Of a stretch of 14,955 nt of DNA, positions 1 through 7,110 are shown one piece after another. Every line of letters begins with the position of its first letter. The stretch's first letter is position 1. Source of the DNA: an uncultured Peptococcaceae bacterium (GTDB lineage: Bacteria > Bacillota > Peptococcia > Peptococcales > Peptococcaceae); NCBI GenBank assembly GCA_900553245.1, contig USCP01000023.1, positions 1 through 14,955 of the forward strand. Reading direction: 5' to 3'. The notes under the pieces were generated by a model. It did not search any database and was not told the DNA's origin. It worked only from the letters and a program-made list of their open reading frames with translations. The translations under genes and the position numbers were made by a program.

Positions 1-9
1 ACAAGAGAA

Positions 10-26
10 AAGCCCTTATAGGGCTT
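10..26 (-). terminator. Intrinsic terminator of the DUF6440 gene
   Basis: A 7-bp perfect stem (AAGCCCT/AGGGCTT) with a 3-nt loop is followed, when read on the minus strand, by TTTTCTCTTGT. It lies about 33 nt past the stop codon of the minus-strand gene, in the right orientation to end its transcript. Confidence 0.65.
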
Positions 27-30
27 GCTA

Positions 31-60
31 AAACCACCGGTTCAACCGGTGGTTTTTATT
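31..60 (+). terminator. Hairpin, likely terminator for a gene left of the window
   Basis: A perfect 12-nt inverted repeat (31-42 against 44-55) is GC-rich in the middle. On the plus strand it runs into TTTTTATT (53-60), the layout of an intrinsic terminator for a plus-strand gene that would end before the window. On the minus strand it lies directly behind the DUF6440 stop codon and may help that gene terminate too, but no T-run follows in that direction. Confidence 0.6.
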
Positions 61-244
61 AGCGTGCATTTTTATTGATGATGGGTTTGCCTTCACTGTC
101 GAGTAGCGGGGTAACGCCGCCACCCATACCGGAAGAGACTGCGAGATAGTGGACGCCGGTTTCGCGGTCCACGTAGATGGCCGTGGTACCGTTTGATAGG
201 CTACTTTGGCTATAGATGACATCAAAGCGCTTGTTCTTTGCCAT
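59..244 (-). CDS. Small DUF6440-family protein
   Basis: This is a 61-residue protein starting MAKNKRFDVIY. It carries the signature of the small DUF6440 family: an RF-V-Y opening, then an acidic 'VDRETGVHYL' segment, a Gly-rich 'GMGGGVTPLLD' stretch and a closing 'GKPII'. Function is unknown in this family; members are short, soluble, and common in Bacillota and their mobile elements. I chose the ATG at 244-242 rather than an upstream in-frame start because a perfect AAGGAGG lies 8 nt before it (253-259 on the minus strand) and a good TATAAT box lies just upstream. It is a single-gene transcript, divergent from the adhesin gene and closed by its own terminator. Family call from recalled consensus; no function inferred. 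Confidence 0.75.
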   Translation of the reverse strand: MAKNKRFDVIYSQSSLSNGTTAIYVDRETGVHYLAVSSGMGGGVTPLLDSEGKPIINKNAR

Positions 245-269
245 AAGGAGCACCTCCTTGCTTTTTTTC

Positions 270-298
270 ATTATAGCTATAGAATAATTTTTTATCCA
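270..298 (-). promoter_or_regulatory. Promoter of the DUF6440 gene
   Basis: On the minus strand TGGATA (298-293, 4 of 6 matches to the -35 box) is followed after 17 bp by a perfect TATAAT (275-270). Transcription would begin near 263, just before the AAGGAGG ribosome site. Confidence 0.6.
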
Positions 299-475
299 GC
301 ATTTTATATAGGTGTTTATCATGATGCGCCGACTAGATACAGAATAATAAATATTACTCAAAGAAATAATTTGCAATGGTCTCAAAATTTCTGTCGATTC
401 CTATAAATGCGTGGGAAAAATGCGTAAGTATGGGTATTTGCACGTATTCCTTTTAGAGAAGACGTCACGGTTTGA

Positions 476-504
476 TTGCGTATTGACGATTTTTCCTGTA
501 TAAT
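476..504 (+). promoter_or_regulatory. Promoter of the adhesin gene
   Basis: A perfect TATAAT at 499-504 is preceded by TTGCGT (476-481) at 17 bp, a weak -35. An alternative TTGACG at 483-488 is only 10 bp away, too close to be used. The start of transcription would be near 511, leaving an unusually long leader. Confidence 0.5.
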
Positions 505-510
505 GGCTGT

Positions 511-671
511 AATTAAAGGATTGTGTGATGCACAGGTGAATCCAACGATTGTTTTCGAGATCAATATGCCCGGCCCTATAATTGAAGAGAGATGGCGGCT
601 ATTCAATATATGAATAAACGCGGGAAGGGACCGCTCATGTATCCCGAGAAAACGAAGAGGAGATGAAGAAA
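511..671 (+). other. Long structured-looking leader of the adhesin mRNA
   Basis: About 160 nt lie between the predicted transcription start and the start codon, with no open frame of note. Visible elements are a 5-bp hairpin ATTCA/TGAAT (601-615), and overlapping alternative pairings: GCGG (620-623) with CCGC (631-634), and CGGGA (621-625) with TCCCG (642-646). These last two are mutually exclusive. The block GCACAGG..GAA.CC (530-543) looks a little like the 5' side of a GEMM (c-di-GMP-I) aptamer, but the diagnostic GACGCAAAGCC core is not there, so no riboswitch is called. Confidence 0.3.
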
Positions 672-2534
672 ATGAAAAAGAGAATGACGGCTATTTTGAC
701 GTTGGCGATTTTTCTCGTTGGCGTTTTTGGCAGTAGCGTGACGGCATTGGCAACGCAGACAACCCCCATTAAAGGGGTGACAGTGACGGATATGCCAATC
801 AAGAACCCGAAAGGGACAGTGGTAGACATTCCGGATATGATGGATTTGCAATTAACGGCACCGGGAGTAAGCAACAGTCGCATTGCCTATTGCTTCAATG
901 CCAACAAAACAATGCCGAATGCGACTGGTAGCACTGGCTATACCTTAGCAGGGGATCAAAGTGAAAGTGGTTATAATGCTCTTGCTACGAATCCGCGTAA
1001 TGAGCTCGATACCCTGCGCAATCATGTGCGCAACGTGATTTGGAATGGGGATCCATACTTTGGGGGAAATTGGAAGGGCGTCAATGGTGACCCTGCCGGT
1101 TATGTGCTGAAGTATGGCATGACGGACAAAACGCGTTTAACCGCGCTCTATAATATGCAAGTAACACAGCAAGCCATTTGGTTTTATACCGATACCAAGG
1201 TGACCACCGGTCCTCTTGCGGAAGATATTACCAAATTGGTTGCGGCAGCAAAATTAAATCCGGCACCGGCAAACTTCAAACTTGATTTATATAACGGTGA
1301 TGTGCCAAAGACCCAGCACGTATTGGCGTTGGTGAATCCGATTTCCGATGGGAAAAAAATGATCTCGATCAAGGTTGAGAACAAATGGCTCGATGAAGAT
1401 GAAACGAGCGATTATGCGGGTAAAAAGCCAAACGTTTCTTATGAAATCTATGCCGGCAATAAAGCCACACAAGATCAACTTTTGGGTACCTATGCAGCCG
1501 GTTCCGATGGCAAGGCAAATATTCCTTTGATTGATGATGATGGCACCTACACCATTCGAGAAGTCATTGCAAAGGATGATGGAAACTTTGTTGTGCGTCA
1601 AAACGACCAAGTCGTAGATTTGCGCAAGGAACTTGCACCGGTGATTTTTACCAATGTGTTTACCGGGAATGCTCTACACAGTACGTCTGTTCCTGTTGGG
1701 GTGGAAGTGACCTTAGATGGCAAGCGCCCTGACGATGCAACCTTTAGCGTACTCCTTAAAGACAGTGCCGGCAATATTGTTGAAACAAAGAACAATGTTG
1801 GTAAGGTGGTTACCTTTGAATCCCTTTCTTTTGATAAAGAAGGCACATATACCTATACCGTCAATGAACTTGCAGGCGATAATAAAAACATCAAGTATGA
1901 TTCGGCTTCTTATGAGTTGACGGTGACAGTGACAAGAGATTTGACACCGGTTGGAAAGACACCGTTTTTAAAGGCGAAAACTTCTTGGAAAAAGAATGGC
2001 ACAACCTATGATGGATTGGTGCCGGTATTTGAAAATACCACTGTTAACGCTGATACCACCACCTTGACGGTCAACAAGGTATGGAAGAACGACAAGACAA
2101 GCAGTCGTCCGAAATATGTCAATGTGCAGTTGTATCGTAACGGTACAGCCTATGGGGAATTGGTTCGATTGGATGCCAGCAATAACTGGACCTACACTTG
2201 GAAGGAGTTAGATGCGTCCTATAAGTGGACCGTTAATGAACCGAATGTACCAACAGGGTATGTGAAAACATCCAAGACAAATGGCAATACTTGGACCATT
2301 ACCAATACAGCAAAGTCGTCCAGTGTCACCACACCGGGCACTACAAAACCAACCACGACCAAGCCAAATGTGACGAAACCAAGCACCAATCGTTCTGATC
2401 GCAGTACGCCACAAACCGATGATACCTCTCATCTCAATTGGTGGGTAACCGGTGCAGGTATTTCTTTGGCAGGGATGTGCTTGATTGGGCTCTTGTGGGT
2501 ATTTTCTCGTAGAAAGCAACACGGTAAGAAATAA
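672..2534 (+). CDS. Cell-wall-anchored thioester/Cna-B adhesin
   Basis: This is a 620-aa surface protein. Residues 1-27 form a signal peptide (basic MKKRM, hydrophobic core, cleavage after ALA). A thioester (TQXA) domain follows: Cys74 in 'AYCFN' and Gln166 in 'TQQAIW' are the pair that forms the internal Cys-Gln thioester used for covalent host attachment. Next come a SpaA/prealbumin-like domain (about 230-330), a pilin isopeptide-linkage domain (about 340-460) and a Cna-B domain (about 462-547, with 'TVNKVWK', 'TVNEPN' and 'ITNT', the Lys-Glu-Asn set for an isopeptide bond). A Thr/Pro/Lys-rich wall-spanning stretch leads to the sorting signal: TPQTDD (about 579-584), a hydrophobic segment and the basic tail RRKQHGKK. 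The start at 672 is preferred over 663 because AGGAG (658-662) touches 663 but is 9 nt from 672. The neighbouring sortase is its likely anchor enzyme. The exact adhesin target cannot be read from sequence. Confidence 0.88.
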   Translation: MKKRMTAILTLAIFLVGVFGSSVTALATQTTPIKGVTVTDMPIKNPKGTVVDIPDMMDLQLTAPGVSNSRIAYCFNANKTMPNATGSTGYTLAGDQSESGYNALATNPRNELDTLRNHVRNVIWNGDPYFGGNWKGVNGDPAGYVLKYGMTDKTRLTALYNMQVTQQAIWFYTDTKVTTGPLAEDITKLVAAAKLNPAPANFKLDLYNGDVPKTQHVLALVNPISDGKKMISIKVENKWLDEDETSDYAGKKPNVSYEIYAGNKATQDQLLGTYAAGSDGKANIPLIDDDGTYTIREVIAKDDGNFVVRQNDQVVDLRKELAPVIFTNVFTGNALHSTSVPVGVEVTLDGKRPDDATFSVLLKDSAGNIVETKNNVGKVVTFESLSFDKEGTYTYTVNELAGDNKNIKYDSASYELTVTVTRDLTPVGKTPFLKAKTSWKKNGTTYDGLVPVFENTTVNADTTTLTVNKVWKNDKTSSRPKYVNVQLYRNGTAYGELVRLDASNNWTYTWKELDASYKWTVNEPNVPTGYVKTSKTNGNTWTITNTAKSSSVTTPGTTKPTTTKPNVTKPSTNRSDRSTPQTDDTSHLNWWVTGAGISLAGMCLIGLLWVFSRRKQHGKK

Positions 2535-2548
2535 TAGCTCGAGTCAGC

Positions 2549-2588
2549 AAACGGTGACGCGCTCTTAGGAGGCGCCACCGTTTTTTTT
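2549..2588 (+). terminator. Terminator between adhesin and sortase genes
   Basis: An 8-bp stem AAACGGTG/CACCGTTT (2549-2556 with 2576-2583) extended by an inner GCGC/GCGC pairing (2559-2562 with 2572-2575) runs into eight Ts (2581-2588). It lies between two genes that should work together, so it probably lowers rather than abolishes sortase expression. No separate sortase promoter is visible in the 20 nt that follow. Confidence 0.8.
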
Positions 2589-2607
2589 ATAAGAGAGGAG
2601 TCGTGCA

Positions 2608-3369
2608 ATGGCAAAAAAGAAAAAAACACGCTTTCAACGCGTGCTACAAGTGATATTCGTCCTTTTTGCGCTGGGCTTTGTTGTGTCCGCTGTCGGTGTA
2701 GGATTCACCCTTTATCAAAGCAACAAGGAGGATGCTGCCTTTGAAGATTTGCGGCAGGTGGCACCGGAGACAAAGACCGCCGCGAAGCCCATTGACCCAC
2801 AAGAGGCCTATGCGCAGCTAAAAGGCATGAATGCCGACTATGACGGCTGGCTCAATATACCGGGCACCCATGTAGACTATCCGGTCATGGCAACGCCTGC
2901 AGAGCCGGAATATTATTTGCGACGGGCTTTTGACAAGAGTGCATCTGTTAGCGGCACGCCGTTTTTGGGTGAGGGATGCACACAAACAAGTGATTGTATG
3001 ATTATTTATGGACACGATATGGACAACGGTACGATGTTTGGCGACTTGACCTTGTATGAAGACTCAAATTTTCGCACCAAGTACCCGTTGGTGAGCTACT
3101 ATACGAAGGAGGGGGTCCATACCTATGAAATCTTTGCTGCGGTTAAGACCCAGATTTTACCACAAGGTGCCGCAGGTTATCGATATTACAATGCAGCGGG
3201 GGATCTGACGCCGGAGGCTTTTAAAGAACTTACCGGCTGGCTTAAGAGCAATGCGCTTTATGAAAGTGGCGTGACGCCTATTGTGGGTGAACAGATTGTG
3301 ATCCTTTCGACCTGTGACTCCTTTGCTGAGAACGGTCGCTTTTTAGTGGCGGCACGACGTGTTGGTTAA
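2608..3369 (+). CDS. Class B sortase
   Basis: This is a 253-aa membrane-anchored transpeptidase that cleaves sorting signals and attaches surface proteins to the wall. It has a basic N-terminus followed by one transmembrane segment (about 13-36) and an extracellular catalytic domain. The class B hallmark 'IIYGHDMDNGTMF' supplies catalytic His136, 'ILSTC' gives Cys236, and 'NGRFLVAARR' gives Arg244. Length and motif spacing fit SrtB-type enzymes. The ATG at 2608 has AGAGGAG (2594-2600) 7 nt upstream. It sits 73 nt after the adhesin gene, across a terminator hairpin, and the adhesin carries a non-standard TPQTDD motif, so this is probably a dedicated sortase for that one substrate (inference from position). 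Two tandem terminators close the unit. Confidence 0.9.
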   Translation: MAKKKKTRFQRVLQVIFVLFALGFVVSAVGVGFTLYQSNKEDAAFEDLRQVAPETKTAAKPIDPQEAYAQLKGMNADYDGWLNIPGTHVDYPVMATPAEPEYYLRRAFDKSASVSGTPFLGEGCTQTSDCMIIYGHDMDNGTMFGDLTLYEDSNFRTKYPLVSYYTKEGVHTYEIFAAVKTQILPQGAAGYRYYNAAGDLTPEAFKELTGWLKSNALYESGVTPIVGEQIVILSTCDSFAENGRFLVAARRVG

Positions 3370-3388
3370 GGAATATATGGAATATGTT

Positions 3389-3423
3389 AAGGCGATGCTC
3401 CCTCGTGGAGCATCGCCTTTTTT
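3389..3423 (+). terminator. Strong terminator after the sortase
   Basis: A perfect 13-bp stem (3389-3401 with 3407-3419, core GGCGATGCTCC) has a 5-nt loop CTCGT and is followed by a T-run to 3423. Confidence 0.92.
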
Positions 3424-3429
3424 GCTGTC

Positions 3430-3454
3430 AAAGCCTTGAGGGATAGGCTTTTTT
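3430..3454 (+). terminator. Second, tandem terminator
   Basis: AAAGCCT (3430-3436) pairs with AGGCTTT (3445-3451) around an 8-nt loop and runs into Ts to 3454. It lies 7 nt after the first terminator and appears to be a backup that insulates the next operon. Confidence 0.65.
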
Positions 3455-3502
3455 GAGACGGGGTATCGTTAAACCATTGTAGGTACGATAACCGACGGGT
3501 GA

Positions 3503-3508
3503 TATAAT
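3503..3508 (+). promoter_or_regulatory. -10 box of the TPR-DUF4037-DUF4125-merR operon
   Basis: A perfect TATAAT sits about 50 nt before the first start codon and after two terminators, so a promoter is expected here. The best -35 candidate, TTGTAG (3477-3482), is 20 bp away and matches only 3 of 6. That suggests activator dependence or a long-spacer promoter. Neither half of the 16-bp motif found before the cut operon is visible here. Confidence 0.45.
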
Positions 3509-3555
3509 AAGATAATAGGAATGATAGAAGTTTAGTGAAAAAGGTGACGGAAACA

Positions 3556-4374
3556 ATGGCACAACGAATTGATTTACAGACCTTTTACAGCGGCTTAGAC
3601 GCACTCTTTCGGGAGCATGATAAAAGTGCCTTAGGGGCTTATCTGGAAGAGTGGCTCTTAAAAGCGCGAGATGCCTCAGACCAGCAAGGAATTGTTGCTG
3701 TGTGCAATGAATTGGGGGGCTATAAGCGTGCCATTGGAGAATTGGATGCAGCAAAGCTGCTTTATACAGAGGTCTTAGACCGACTTGAAGCAATGGGAAA
3801 AAAGGATTCGGTGGATGCGGCAACAACCCTTATTAACACCGGTGATGTATATGTGTTTTCAAGGGAGCACGAGGCAGCATTGGATTGCTTCTTGCAAGCC
3901 AAAACGTGTCTGGAAGCCCATGGCCTCCACAGAGATTATCGCATGGCGGCGCTATGTAACAATATCAGCATGTCTTACAGTGCCTTGGGTCGATTTGACG
4001 AAGCTGCTTATGCTTTGGAGCAAGCCTTCAGCATCGTTAAGGGGGTGGCGGATATGCGTGCAGAACTTGCCACCACGTATATCAACTTGGGCGCTTTGCA
4101 AGCCAAGCAACGCAAGCTCGTTTTGGCTGAAGAAAGCTATCGCGCGGCGTGTCTGAGTTTTGATGAGGACGGTGGTGTGGATGTGCACTATGCGCAGGCA
4201 GAAAGCGGTCTGGGGGAAGTGGCATTTTTGCGTGGGGATTATGCCGAGGCCAAGCATCACTTTGAACGTGCGCTTTTATTGATTGAACGTGATTTTGGCA
4301 GAAATGCCTATTATCGGATGTTGGCACAAACCCTTGAAATGATTGAAAAAAAGTGGCAGGAGGCGATGCAGTGA
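3556..4374 (+). CDS. Tetratricopeptide-repeat protein
   Basis: This is a soluble protein of about 272 aa built of helical TPR units. Clear ones include 'ALCNNISMSYSALGRFDEAA', the next unit with 'TTYINLGALQAKQRKLVLAE', and 'GLGEVAFLRGDYAEAKHHF'. Each shows the usual small/large residue pattern (G at position 8, A at 20). No signal peptide, membrane segment or extra catalytic domain is seen, so a protein-binding or scaffold role is likely. The start is uncertain: ATG 3556 has GGTGA (3543-3547) 8 nt upstream, while an in-frame GTG at 3535 would add seven residues with only a weak ribosome site. It is the first gene of a four-gene operon ending in the MerR regulator, and its stop codon overlaps the next start. 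A partner role for the DUF4037/DUF4125 proteins is inference from position. Confidence 0.8.
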   Translation: MAQRIDLQTFYSGLDALFREHDKSALGAYLEEWLLKARDASDQQGIVAVCNELGGYKRAIGELDAAKLLYTEVLDRLEAMGKKDSVDAATTLINTGDVYVFSREHEAALDCFLQAKTCLEAHGLHRDYRMAALCNNISMSYSALGRFDEAAYALEQAFSIVKGVADMRAELATTYINLGALQAKQRKLVLAEESYRAACLSFDEDGGVDVHYAQAESGLGEVAFLRGDYAEAKHHFERALLLIERDFGRNAYYRMLAQTLEMIEKKWQEAMQ

Positions 4375-5309
4375 TGCAAGGATTACAACTCGCAAAGGCG
4401 TATTTTGACGCCTACGGGCGCACACTTATTGAAGGTCCCCTAGCGCCCTATCAATCGGTATTGGCGGCGGGTCTTGTAGGGGAAGGCTCCGATTGCTTCG
4501 GCTTTGATGACGCCATCAGTCAAGACCATGATTTTGGTCCGGGCTTTTGCTTGTGGCTTCCGGATGCGCTTTATCAAGAAGTTGGTAGAAACTTGCAAGC
4601 TGAGTACGATCGACTGCCGCGCACATTTATGGGCTATGAGCGCATGGTGAGCAACTATGGTGGCGGTCGTGTCGGTGTGATGTCCTTAGAAGGCTTTTAT
4701 GAACGTTTTACTGGATTGAAACACCCGCCGACGGATGCGATGGAATGGCTACGTATTCCGGAAGATTTTTTAGCCACTGCCACCAACGGAGCGGTGTTTT
4801 ACGACCCGTCCGGTATATTTACTGCATGGCGCAATCATTTGTTGAACTTCTATCCGGATGATGTGATGCGAAAAAAACTTGCTGCCAAATGTGCTGTCAT
4901 GGCAAAAAGCGGACAGTATAATTACCCCCGTTGCTTAAAGCGCGGTGATGTGGTGGCAGCATCCTTTGCTTGCAGCGAATTTATACAGGCTGCCTTTGGG
5001 GCGCTGTATCTTTTAAACGGTGAATACATGCCGTACTACAAGTGGTGGGTACGTGGCAGTGAACGCTTTACTGTGCTTCGAGAAGCAGTGGTAAAGCTAC
5101 AAGCCTTAGCGGCGCTTGCGGATACTGAGCGCGATGGCCTAGAAAAGACCGCCTTGATTGAAAGTGTTTGTGCCGATGTGGCCAACTATTTATGCGATTG
5201 GGGCTATACCAATACACGTGAGGCCTTCTTACAGGTACAGGGTGAAGCCCTCATGGCAAGCATCCGCGATGCGCGCTTAAAGGGGCTGCACATACTGGTG
5301 GATAGATAA
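4374..5309 (+). CDS. DUF4037 nucleotidyltransferase-like protein
   Basis: This is a protein of about 311 aa. The N-terminal block at residues 36-56, starting GEGSDCFGFDD and ending DHDFGPG, matches the conserved DUF4037 signature. A Gly-Ser followed by spaced Asp residues resembles the active site of the nucleotidyltransferase (MNT-like) fold. The rest is mainly helical, with conserved-looking 'FYPDDVMRKKLA' and 'YNYPRCLKRGD' segments typical of this family's C-terminal half. The biochemical activity of DUF4037 is not established to my knowledge. The start chosen is ATG 4374, sharing its A with the TPR gene's TGA stop. AGGAGG (4358-4363) lies 10 nt upstream, and GTG at 4371 is a near-equal alternative. 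Tight coupling to the TPR gene upstream and the DUF4125 gene downstream indicates joint function. Confidence 0.78.
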   Translation: MQGLQLAKAYFDAYGRTLIEGPLAPYQSVLAAGLVGEGSDCFGFDDAISQDHDFGPGFCLWLPDALYQEVGRNLQAEYDRLPRTFMGYERMVSNYGGGRVGVMSLEGFYERFTGLKHPPTDAMEWLRIPEDFLATATNGAVFYDPSGIFTAWRNHLLNFYPDDVMRKKLAAKCAVMAKSGQYNYPRCLKRGDVVAASFACSEFIQAAFGALYLLNGEYMPYYKWWVRGSERFTVLREAVVKLQALAALADTERDGLEKTALIESVCADVANYLCDWGYTNTREAFLQVQGEALMASIRDARLKGLHILVDR

Positions 5310-5321
5310 GGATGTGGTGTG

Positions 5322-5954
5322 ATGTTTGAAAATGTAAAACGCACTGAAACGCCAAAAGATACCCTCATCAATGCTGTCATTGAAATGGAATGGCAGATGT
5401 TTGACCGTGTGAACAACCAAGGCGGTCGTGCCGATTGTCAGGATGATGCGTGGACCTTTTATGTGATGCGATACAGCCAATTTTCAGCGTGGCCACCGCA
5501 AATGATTAGCAGCTATCGACAAGATGTAGAGGATGCGGCTAAGCAAGGTCGCAATTTGCTGACTGAAAAATATGCCTATATGATGGCCTATACCGCACCG
5601 GCCCTTTACGAAGAAAAGCTCAAGCCTTACTTGCCGACCGTGACCGAAAAAAAACAGGCCCTTGTAGAGGCTGTTGGCGAATGGCTTATGGTAGACGAAA
5701 GCCGCTTCGCTGACCGCTATCCCGTTTTGATGCAAAAGGGGCGTCCCCTTCATGAAAGTAATGCCCAGTCGGTATCGGTTAATCATTATATGCTGGGGGA
5801 ACTTCAAACCTACTCGCTCAGAACGTTGAGCCTTTATCGTAGCTATTTAGATGCTTTGGCACCCACGGTAGAAGATGGCGTGGCGGTGCATGTGTATAAG
5901 ACGATGATTTCTTTTTATGGGTATGACAGCTTGGACGCTGCCAATCGCCTGTAA
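5322..5954 (+). CDS. DUF4125 family protein
   Basis: This is a protein of 210 aa that is DUF4125 over nearly its whole length. Family features seen include 'IEMEWQMFDRVNNQGGRADC' followed by QDD, then 'TFYVMRYSQF', 'GRNLLTEKYAYMMAYTAP', and a helical C-terminus. The fold is probably all-helical and soluble. No catalytic motif is recognised and the function is unknown. DUF4125 and DUF4037 proteins commonly occur together, sometimes fused (recalled, not checked), so the adjacency here fits a two-part system. The ATG at 5322 has AAGGA (5308-5312) 9 nt upstream; the GTG directly before it (5319) is an alternative. It is followed 26 nt later by the MerR gene. Confidence 0.78.
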   Translation: MFENVKRTETPKDTLINAVIEMEWQMFDRVNNQGGRADCQDDAWTFYVMRYSQFSAWPPQMISSYRQDVEDAAKQGRNLLTEKYAYMMAYTAPALYEEKLKPYLPTVTEKKQALVEAVGEWLMVDESRFADRYPVLMQKGRPLHESNAQSVSVNHYMLGELQTYSLRTLSLYRSYLDALAPTVEDGVAVHVYKTMISFYGYDSLDAANRL

Positions 5955-5980
5955 GTCACGAAAAGAGAGGATGCATTTCC

Positions 5981-6832
5981 ATGTCTACACAAGAGAACAC
6001 AGCCCCAATGGCGAACAGATTGTATTCCATCGGAGAAGTCGGTAAATTATGCAATGTATCCAAAAAGACGTTGCGTTTCTACGATAAAATTGATGTCATC
6101 TCTCCGGACTATATTTCCGAGGAAAATAATTATAGATATTACAGCAAGGACACAGTGCTCTTTGTGCCGGTGATTAAATATTACAAACAAATGGGGTTTA
6201 AGCTGGAAGAAATGAAAACCCTCTTGGATACAGATTGCTTTGACACCCATACAGAGCGCCTGCGCGATAAGATTGACGAGTTAAAAAAAGAACGTGAAGC
6301 CATTGCCATTGCCTACACCTCTGTCAACGATTGGTATAATCTCATTCGCGAAGCCAAGGGTGTGATTGAAAACAAGGCGATTCAAGTATCGGTGAAATAC
6401 ATCAATACCATTAACGCGTGTTACATGAAAACGCCCTTTGACAACAATTATCGAGAATCGGTGATCAATATTGATTGGACGAATTACTTGGAAGAAATCG
6501 GCCATGAAATCACCGGTGCGGTGTACTTGTGCTTTCCGAACTTTGAAGAAAAACTAAACGGTCAAAGCACCGAAGCCATTATTTTCCAACAGGGCGCCAA
6601 TGATGTGGACCCTAGCAGAACCCGCGATTTTGGCGGGAAAATGATGCTTTCTGCTTATCACATAGGCACCCACGATACCATTAACGAAACCTACGCTCGC
6701 ATTCGTGATTGGGCGGATCAATACGGTTACCGTTTGGGCGCGTCATCGATTGAGCGCTATGTGGTGGACTATTGGACATTGAATCGTAGCGAAGATTTTG
6801 TGACAGAAATTCTTGTTGAAATTGACAACTGA
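5981..6832 (+). CDS. MerR-family transcriptional regulator, likely of the cut operon
   Basis: This is a 283-aa protein. The winged-helix MerR DNA-binding domain spans about residues 14-83 ('YSIGEVGKLCNVSKKTLRFY', then 'NNYRYYS' and 'MGFKLEEMKTLL'). A dimerisation coiled coil follows (about 90-125). The C-terminal domain of about 150 residues has the look of a GyrI/AraC-type effector-binding domain, so it should sense a small molecule rather than a metal; no Cys-based metal site is evident. MerR proteins activate promoters with 19-20 bp spacers by untwisting DNA, and just such a promoter (20 bp spacer) with a palindromic spacer lies before the microcompartment genes at 7111. It is the last gene of its operon, with a terminator directly after, and AGAGAGG (5964-5970) 10 nt before the ATG. 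Choline or a choline breakdown product as effector is an inference. Confidence 0.88.
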   Translation: MSTQENTAPMANRLYSIGEVGKLCNVSKKTLRFYDKIDVISPDYISEENNYRYYSKDTVLFVPVIKYYKQMGFKLEEMKTLLDTDCFDTHTERLRDKIDELKKEREAIAIAYTSVNDWYNLIREAKGVIENKAIQVSVKYINTINACYMKTPFDNNYRESVINIDWTNYLEEIGHEITGAVYLCFPNFEEKLNGQSTEAIIFQQGANDVDPSRTRDFGGKMMLSAYHIGTHDTINETYARIRDWADQYGYRLGASSIERYVVDYWTLNRSEDFVTEILVEIDN

Positions 6833-6842
6833 GATTAGAAAA

Positions 6843-6876
6843 GTACCCTTCCCGTCATTGGGAGGGTGCTTTTTTT
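6843..6876 (+). terminator. Terminator of the merR operon
   Basis: The stem GTACCCTTCCC/GGGAGGGTGC (6843-6853 with 6860-6869) has one bulged T and loop GTCATT, followed by seven Ts (6870-6876). The left arm shares CCTTCCCGT with the putative operator at 7115, probably by chance but worth noting. Confidence 0.88.
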
Positions 6877-6894
6877 ATTGATGACAAAAGTGTC

Positions 6895-6910
6895 CCCTTA
6901 AGGGGAAGGT
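6895..6910 (-). promoter_or_regulatory. Putative MerR operator, copy 1
   Basis: Read on the minus strand the site is ACCTTCCCCTTAAGGG, identical in 15 of 16 positions to the plus-strand site at 7114-7129. It lies just upstream of a weak promoter candidate (TTGGTA/TATTAT). Assignment to the adjacent MerR protein is inference. Confidence 0.45.
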
Positions 6911-7110
6911 TTGGTAGAAAAGCGGTCATTCCCCATATTATAGAAAGAAATTGCAATAAAAAGACGATAAAAGGATGCAAAAATGGGCTGAAAATCGCTA
7001 TTTACTCGCTTTTTTTGGAAAAAATGAAAGAAAGACAGCGGTTTTTAATAAAAATCAAAGAAAAAACAGATGAAAATCCTTTAATAACGCCATTTTTTGG
7101 GATTTTAGAA

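Noticed and set aside
530..604. GEMM (c-di-GMP-I) riboswitch before the adhesin gene
   Set aside because: Only the GCACAGG..GAA.CC part looks similar; the invariant GACGCAAAGCC core and a convincing GAAA-loop hairpin are missing. Kept only as a finding to test.
6990..7010. Catabolite-repression (cre) site at TGAAAATCGCT
   Set aside because: The spacing between TGNAA and CG is one base too long and the 3' half does not match the consensus.
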